A stretch of 64,000 nucleotides of DNA from Neopestalotiopsis rosae. Taxonomy: Eukaryota > Ascomycota > Sordariomycetes > Amphisphaeriales > Sporocadaceae. Both the position numbers and the translations under genes were made by a program. The DNA is taken from assembly GCA_023078685.1 (NCBI GenBank), contig JALGAS010000006.1:1178001-1242000 (forward strand). Direction: 5' to 3'. Each line of letters starts with the position of its first letter. Position 1 is the first letter of the stretch. The notes beneath the pieces were generated by a model. That model was not told the DNA's origin. It made no database searches and saw nothing but the letters and a program-made list of their open reading frames with translations. Shown piece after piece: positions 56,880-64,000 of the stretch.

Positions 56880-59684
56880 ATGGCTGCAGAGATCCAGCAA
56901 GTGTCGCTCGACAACTCGAGCGCTGAGAAGGTGTCCGAAGCCACCCATGGAGACGGCAAGACAACAACCAAGGACACGATCGAGCCATATGTAGCAGACT
57001 TGGAGGGTGAGGGCTACGAGGCAGAGAAGCAGAAGCTTGTCGAAAAGGCCGAGGCTGTAGAGCTGATTCCCAATGAGGCGTTTACCTGGAACGTCGATGG
57101 TGATCAGTCGCCTTGTGAGTCTCATTGATATCATTGAATACGCATGTCGTTGGCTAATGCAAAACTCAAGTCCCGGAAGTAGCTGCTTGTGTTCCTAACA
57201 CTGATGACCCAAGTACTCCCTGCAATAGTGAGTTTGTCAAGCATTGATGTCTCTCGTCTAATCTAATGGCAAAACAGCTTTCCGGGCCTGGTTCCTTCTT
57301 ACCGTGTTTGTTGTTGTCTTTGCCGGCGCCAATCAATTCTTTGGTCTCCGATATGTATGTGGCTCCAATGGCTAGCGACAACTTTGAAAGCTAATCTGAA
57401 CAATGTTAGCCGTCTCTTTCCATTGGTTACGTTGTTGCCCAACTTCTCGTCTTCCCAATCGGTAGGGCATGGGAGAAATTGCCGCGTTGGCGACTGCCCC
57501 TAGGGCCTCTGTCGTTTGATTTCAATCCTGGACCCTTCAGCATCAAGGAGCATGCTTTAATCGTCATTGTGAGTGTCTTCTGGAGGCCCGTAAAGAAACT
57601 TTTCGTTTCAAGCTGCTGACCAATACAAAAGTGCGTCAACATTAGTGCCTCTACTGCCTATGCTTCTGGAGCGCTCGTGGCTATCATCAGTCCTGTCTAC
57701 TGGAATCAAGACAACGGCGCCGGGTTCTCATTCTTGTTTCTCCTAACTACGCAGATGCTCGGATTCGGTCTTGCCGGACTATCGCGACGGTGGTTGGTTT
57801 ACCCTGCCGCCCTGATCTGGCCCTCGTCTCTGGCTTCGACGGTCCTCTTTCGCGCTTTGCATGAGCCTCAGGAGCGCTTCTCAGCAAATGGATGGACCAT
57901 GTCCAGATATAGGTTCTTTTCATATTGTACCATCTTTGCCTTTGTCATCTTCTGGTTCCCAGATTACCTATGGACAAGCTTGAGCACCTTTGCCTTTATT
58001 ACCTGGATCGTCCCCCACAACCAAAAAGTCAACACCATCTTTGGCATGAATTCTGGCCTTGGCTTGCTGCCAATCAGTTTTGACTGGACCCAGATCAACT
58101 ACGCTGGAACACCTCTGACGACGCCTTTCTACATCAGTTGTAACGCATTTGCTGTTGTCGTCATCTTCTACTTGTTCCTGTCACCAATCCTGTACTACAA
58201 CAATGTGTGGTACAGTGCATAGTGAGTTTTTACAACTGAGAATAACTCTGTTTTCTTCCACCACTAATCTTTCATAGTCTACCGCTTCTGTCATCAAGTA
58301 CATTCGATAACACTGGCTCCTCATACAACATTTCTCGAGTCGTTGATGAGAATCTGAATTTTGTATTGAGCAAATATGAGGAGTACTCTCCAATGTACAT
58401 TTCAATGTCTTACTCCATCTCTTACGCTTTATCCTTTGCCGCAGTCACTGCAATGGTCTTTCACACATACCTGTACAATGGAAAGGAGATCTGGGCCAAG
58501 TTCAAAAACTCCCGTGCTGGTGGCGAGGACATTCACAAGCGGCTGATGAATGTCTACGAAGAAGTGCCTGATTGGTGGTGAGTTCTCTCTGGATTAGTCT
58601 GCCTTTGGAAACCCAGTCACAGGTGGAATATTGAATTGCTAACACATTCTGACTTACCAGGTATGGGGTCTTGACGGTAGTCGTCGTTGGTCTCGGCATC
58701 CTGACGGTCCGCTACTGGGATTCCGGACTGCCGGTCTGGGGCTTTATTGTCGTATGTTTTGGCATGGGCGTGACATTAATCATCCCTGAAGGTATTCTCG
58801 AGGGCACCACGAACCAGCGAATCTTCCTCAACATCATTACGGAGCTCATTGCTGGATACGCCTGGCCCGGCAAGCCCATTGCCAACATGATGGTCAAGTG
58901 CTACGGCTACAACTCGGTCAAGCACGGCATGGACTTTGCGCAGGACCTCAAGCTCGGCCAGTACATGAAGATCCCGCCCCGGGTCCTCTTCGTCGGCCAG
59001 ATCTACGCCTCCATCCTCGCCACCGCGACCCAGACGGGAGTCCTGCGCTGGATGATTGGCAACATCCCCAATCTCTGCAGCTCCAAGAACACGCAGCGCT
59101 TCACGTGCGCCGGCGCCAAGGTGGTCTACAACGCGTCGCTCATCTGGGGCAGCATCGGCCCGCAGCGCATGTTCCAGGCCGGCCAGGTGTACAACGGCAT
59201 CATGTACTTTTTCCTCATCGGCCCCGTCGTCACCGTCGCCATCTACAGCATCTACCGCAAGTACCCCAGCAGCTGGGTGCGCTACATCAACGTGCCCATC
59301 TTCTTCAACGCCGCCGGCAACATCCCGCCCGCCAACACGACGCAGTACTCGCTGTGGTTCATTTTCGGATTCCTGTTCAACTTTTTGATCCGCAAGCGCG
59401 CGTTTGCTTGGTGGAAGCGGTACAACTGTATGTATACCCCCACGTGTTCCCATGTAAATTTTTGAGCTGACAAATCTTTCACCCTTACAGACCTGCTACA
59501 AGCCGCCATGGACACCGGCACGGCTCTGGCTACTGTCATAATCTTTTTCGCGCTGAGCTACAATAACATTACGCTTAGCTGGTGGGGAAACAATGTTGGA
59601 TCGGACACGGATGATTCCAACTCGGTGCCATACCTGACCGTCCCAGATGGTTCATACTTTGGAAAAGGTCCCGGCCAGTTTTGA
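56880..59684 (+). CDS. oligopeptide transporter, OPT family
   Basis: Eight exons (56880-57114, 57171-57227, 57278-57354, 57410-57568, 57632-58221, 58278-58577, 58661-59427, 59491-59684) join in frame to 792 aa. After an acidic cytoplasmic N-terminus of about 95 residues there are some 12-16 hydrophobic segments. Both family signatures are present: [15 protein letters not shown] and MKIPPRVL. Additional matches are [35 protein letters not shown] and [18 protein letters not shown]. The family is proton-coupled and carries tetra- or pentapeptides, glutathione or metal-chelates across the plasma membrane; the substrate here is unknown. The ATG lies at a plausible start after a TATA-like box. Exon seven is strongly GC-rich, unlike the first exons. 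Confidence 0.94.
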
Positions 59685-62600
59685 TTTTGATATGTTTGGG
59701 TTGTGAATTACTTGCGTTCCTGGTTTTTTCGTGACACGAGAGCTTCTTATCAATTCTGAGACCGGAAAGAGAATAAATAGTAGGATCAGAGTTTGTATCG
59801 AATTGATTCATTAATATGTGCATCAGTTCTCGGGCTTTGAACTTCAGTTATCTTGGTGGAAAGCTACGTCAGAACCTGGCTGCGTTGCCCTATGCTTTTG
59901 ATAAAGACGTTTTGTTCGTCAAATGTAATGTAGACCAAGGACAAGTGATATGAGCAAACTCAACAAGTAGAACTAGACTATTTATGTATGGGGTTGTAAG
60001 TCCTTGACTAATGCTAGAGACTGAAATATGTACATTCATGTATTATGCACCATGATTAATAGGTTTCTTCGCGATTCGCCCATCATCAAGTCTTTTTGCC
60101 TCTCGCAAGACTCTATCCTTTGATTCCTAGCCTTGCTTTGGAAGTAATTACGCTTGTACGGAGAGTCATACATGGTGTTCGGAGCTCTGAAGGCTTGTGT
60201 TAATTTGAGTTATGCAGCTAACTTCGTCCAATGAGCGAAACGTGTTCGATAGAAGAAACTGCCGCTCGTTACGAAAACAAAGAAGAGATGAGTTCGCTAC
60301 CAATCTCTTTTCAGGACAGCAATAGTCTCATTTGCCGTATGATCCTTAGCACGATCTTGTGCACTCATGCTGGAAGACTAGCGTAAGAACAGAACTGCAT
60401 ATCTCGTCAGCAAATTTCTTCGATGGTCGAGATCTGGGAAAATGTAACCAACGTCATAGTATGGTTGCAATGCTGAGAAGGGGGAACACAGAGCATTTAT
60501 ATCAATTAATAAAAGAAGGAAATAGAAGAACTGAGGATTGAAGCCACGCAAGAAGCGTCCAAGATCTTTCCGACCAAATTGGAGCGCTCAGCAAATTCTT
60601 CAAGACATTGGTAGCCGACTCGTGAACCCGGACGATGACGAGCAAAATCATGCCGAACAGATCGGCAGATTCCGGACATCTTTCCGTTCCATGGTAACAG
60701 AACTTCTCCAATACGCGAATGGGCGTACCCCTGCACAGCTTGAGCAGTACCACACTGCGTATGGTCCGGAAAATCCAGATATTGCAATGGGAAAGGTAGA
60801 AAGGAAATAGAAAGAAGTAAAGGATAAATTGAGTAATAAGATCCTTATAAGAAAAAAAAAACGTTATATACGGGTGCTGGCCTATCGTTTAGGGGCTGGT
60901 CCACGCTTGATGTGGGAAAATCACAGAGCCGGAATCGTGATGAGGACTAGCTGAACCCAATGTGAAGTTTGTTCTCGCCCGACGGGTAGCAGTCTTGTGT
61001 TCGGTTTCCGTTGCAAGAGTCTGCATTAAAAGCTGTAGAGCCCGCCGACCAGACTTGATCGTCTGCCTAGGACTTGTCGTGTGGCGTCGGTCTGGGTCTT
61101 TCCACATACAGCAACGATCGAATCCGCAAAAAGCTTGCGAATCAGTATCACCCAGTCGTGATTTATGCCCTCAAGAATTGTCGTATCGATGTAATCTCGG
61201 GCAATTGAGGTGAGTATTGGTCTGCATTCCTTCCCAATGTGATCCTCTCGGAGCCAACATCGCAGGAGGACCGGGTCGATTTTGTTATGAAGCCGTGCCA
61301 ACAATCTTGAGCTTCAGGCCGCGGACGAGGTTCTGCGGGTGTAAGCTGTGCTATAACAGGTTCTTCTGCTTAGGTAACCGTAGCGTGTGAACACTGGAAT
61401 GACTCCTAGAGAGTGCTTGGATGAACCCTAAATAAGTGTGCTTGCTTGTTGTTCAACACTCTATTATGGTATCCTTCCTGTGAGACTGTCTTTAGTGCAG
61501 TTCCATTTGAATTACCTTGCTCCGGAATGGCTCCTGGAAGGAGCAATAATGAGTTATGGGCGACAACGACAAAAACCATAGTGTTGTATGGTGGAAAGCG
61601 CCAAATACGTAGCAGGGGAACAGACATGCTCGCAATTGAGCATTTACGGCAATCTCGGAACAAATATATCTAATCAACCTGCCAAGTACCATTCGAATAT
61701 TTTCTGCCACCACGCAATTATCTGTTGTCTAGGACACTTCCCCCTTCTTCTTTCCGAATGAAGCGTGAAATCCTTATCAAAACATTTGCACACCTTTCGA
61801 GGCATATCTTGCTGCAGAGAATTGTTGAACATGCGAGAGAGCAACCATTGGCCTGACAGAGAGTCTTGCCACAATATCCGGGAAAGTTGGATCTCATTGG
61901 GTACCCAGTCTTCTAGGACGAATCTTGGGGCTTCAATCCAGTGAGACGGATCTTCAAGCCTCGGCGCCGGATATCGGTCTCGCCAAGTGGGTGATCTATC
62001 AGTCCCATCAAAGCGATAGACCTAAAGAGACTTGAAAGGAAAGGTTCAGAACCATTAGTGATGGCTTGCGTTATATATGCTTGAAATGATAAGTGTCAGC
62101 GACCACTTGCAAGCTCGATCTGGTACAGAATGCTCTTGGGAACACCGTATAGATGCTGAATTCCAGCATCACACAAAGTGGCTATCGCTCACGAGAGAGT
62201 CATGCCATACGCGTCGCGATATCTCGTTCTTATCACAATAACTGGAGAGCCAATTTCCGAGGCTGATAATGGATTGATCAAACCACATTCTATATTTTTC
62301 CCAACTGGGAACGATTTCCCGGGCGCGCTCTGCCCTGTCGGGAATTGCTTGGATGGGTAAGGGTTTGAGCTAATTCAAAGGGGTTTATTTGCGAGTCGCG
62401 TGGTCTGGACCTCTTCATATCGCTCGCTTATGGCCATTATACAAGATACGCACGTGAGGCCATGAAAAGCACCGTAGTTCAAGCAATCAATCAATGAAAC
62501 CATGGGAGTCTGTACTAACTTAAGCTACACATTTGCTTAGGTGTTCGAGATGAAACATTTGCACCGAGCAGGTTGTAAAGGGAGTAATGAAGATAATCAA

Positions 62601-64000
62601 ACGCCTGGCCATTGTGTGCAACTGCATTTTTCGTACATTGATTGGTAGTCTGGACCCTGATCTAGATAGGTAGAATCCCGGCGCCATGGCCCAAAACTGA
62701 CATGCCGACAGCACATGGCCGTTGCAAGCCACATGGCAAACCGACACTATTGCAGCCAGGGCTTCAAACTCGTGGCGATCGTACACTAAACGATAGGGCA
62801 TGCTGATAAAACACTGCAGGAAACAGATTCAATCATCAAATCTCATCTTACATTGAACATCATACGGACATATTCGTGGGTCACGGAAAGCTTGACTTGA
62901 AGCATAATGACGAATGGCCTGCCCTAACAGAGGATACCAGAGAATTGGGGTGAGGATTCATCCGGCTGGATTCAAAAAGAATGCTGTTTGAGATCAGTGG
63001 AGCAAGAACTGACGTATGATGGCAATTGCCGCGCCGACTACTTCCTTGCGAACAAGATTCGATTTCCAATGAAGGAATACAATCAAATAATCCTTTCAAG
63101 CTGAAAGATAAGACTAAATTTGGGACAGGTCGGACGACCAGGGCATAGCGTGGTACTGGCGTTGCCTACAACAAGGTGTCTCCCCGCGTGTCTACTTGGA
63201 CTTTTTCGAGTCATGCAAGGAGGGCAAATGCGAGTTTCGAGTATAAACGAGAATTGCATTCGGTTTCTCACAAGCAATGGACTGATCACAATCACACAGG
63301 TTTCCAGTCGCTGTCTGATAGATCTGCAATAGATTCATCATTGGATTTTATAATGTTTCTTTCCCCAGAAAACGGGAGAAGACGGTAAATGTTGGAGCCC
63401 CCTTACGAATCCACCGAAAAAGTCTCGGCACGCGTTGCCTAAAGGGCATTAGAGGCTCCCGTCATCCCAGCTCTTGTCCTACTCTTGCACCAAGAATGCC
63501 GTGACATCACCCAGCCAGCCAGCTTATGCAGATTCTTATCTCGTAATGAAAACCTGCATGATCTAGCGAGTCTAATCCAGATGTGTGCCGTCCTCCACTG
63601 CCAAGACTACGGCTATCTTATCGCAGCGGGCTTTGAGCTGGGGTTTATCGACGCTGAGCGACCTGACTCATGGGGGCCCTTGACGGAGTGCCCAGTTGTG
63701 CCCTGGGGAGGGAGAGTGAGTGAGAGCGCAGAAATGGACAGAAGGGGAAAGGTGAGGTTCGCGAGCGAGAGAGCACAGGACTACCGTAGGGTTAGAAACT
63801 AGATACCGACCCGCCGTTGCGCCGCTCTCTCTCAAACGACCGTTTCTCGCTCTTGGTGGAGATGGGAGACACACGACAATCAGTCATCGACTCATCTCAT
63901 CAAACAGCCCGGCATTGACGAACAGTCATAGCTATTTGATACGTTGATAAACTATCAGTTCCGCCCTACCGCTGCCGCCGGTTGCTGCCACCACTCGGCT
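59685..64000. other. 4.3-kb region with no confident gene
   Basis: Several short frames occur on both strands. The stretch 60359-60810 (+) has coding-like pieces in three different frames, as a decayed gene would. The 61674-62021 (-) segment is listed separately. No transposon, repeat family or tRNA was recognised. Confidence 0.4.
61674..62021 (-). pseudogene. orphan exon or gene fragment
   Basis: On the minus strand an acceptor (CTCTTTAG at about 62022-62029) opens an in-frame stretch of 115 codons to a TGA at 61674. It reads VYRFDGTDRSPTWRDRYPAP, then WIEAPRFVLEDWVPNEIQLS, then KVCKCFDKDFTLHSERR and QQIIAWWQKIFEWYL. The sequence is Trp/Asp/Arg-rich and looks protein-like, but no upstream exon with a matching phase was found. 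It may be the 3' exon of an unresolved gene or a remnant. Family unknown. Confidence 0.35.

Noticed and set aside
58776..59453. 225-codon frame antisense to OPT exon 7
   Set aside because: Antisense shadow of a GC-biased exon with OPT signatures on the other strand.
60538..60810. 90-codon + strand frame beginning with TTG
   Set aside because: No ATG; adjacent coding-like pieces are in other frames, so at best a decayed gene; mentioned in the end-region note.

Overview
This window is nuclear DNA of a filamentous ascomycete, most likely Pezizomycotina and probably Sordariomycetes. The signs are short GT-AG introns (about 50-220 bp, usually GTAAGT- or GTGAGT-like donors), Zn2Cys6 and Clr5 regulators, a PTH11-type receptor, and a GH74 xyloglucanase with a fungal CBM1. 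There are no operons; genes lie on both strands, separated by 0.1-4 kb. I rebuilt gene models by hand-joining exons, and each multi-exon model given stays in frame. No RNA-seq or database search was available.

Layout. 1-5.4 kb: a possible small metabolic locus with an alpha/beta-hydrolase (5' end outside the window), a FAD monooxygenase and a divergent Zn2Cys6 regulator. 8.6-10.2 kb: a PTH11-like receptor. 11.1-15.1 kb: the housekeeping pair TRM7 (tRNA 2'-O-methylation) and MAK5 (pre-60S helicase), sharing a 393-bp bidirectional promoter with an RRPE-like element. 17.4-20.4 kb: three small genes (a cysteine-free secreted protein, an 88-aa CxxC protein, a basic Thr/Lys-rich protein). 22.2-26.3 kb: a tandem GFA/CENP-V-fold protein and a GT69 mannosyltransferase.

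28.4-31.2 kb: an unrecognised 408-aa protein with four copies of a Cys/His module, divergent from a small cysteine-rich secreted protein. 31.5-36.2 kb: a COX14-like mitochondrial assembly protein and a GH74-CBM1 xyloglucanase. 37.7-42.0 kb: an unknown charged protein and a Clr5-domain protein. 43.1-50.0 kb: an SP-family sugar/polyol transporter and a GT15 mannosyltransferase. 51.3-54.7 kb: HIR1, a histone-gene repressor and H3-H4 chaperone subunit. 56.9-59.7 kb: an OPT oligopeptide transporter. 59.7-64 kb: no confident gene, only one orphan exon and possible decayed pieces.

The best leads for something undescribed are two. First, the four-fold Cys/His repeat protein at 28362-29739, whose introns can be placed precisely because the repeat pattern dictates the splice. 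Second, two loci (24436-26295 and 30548-31152) where an apparently good reading frame is interrupted by one in-frame TAG. That pattern fits pseudogenisation, stop readthrough or alternative splicing, but also the UAG-to-UIG (A-to-I) mRNA editing known from sexual stages of Sordariomycetes.
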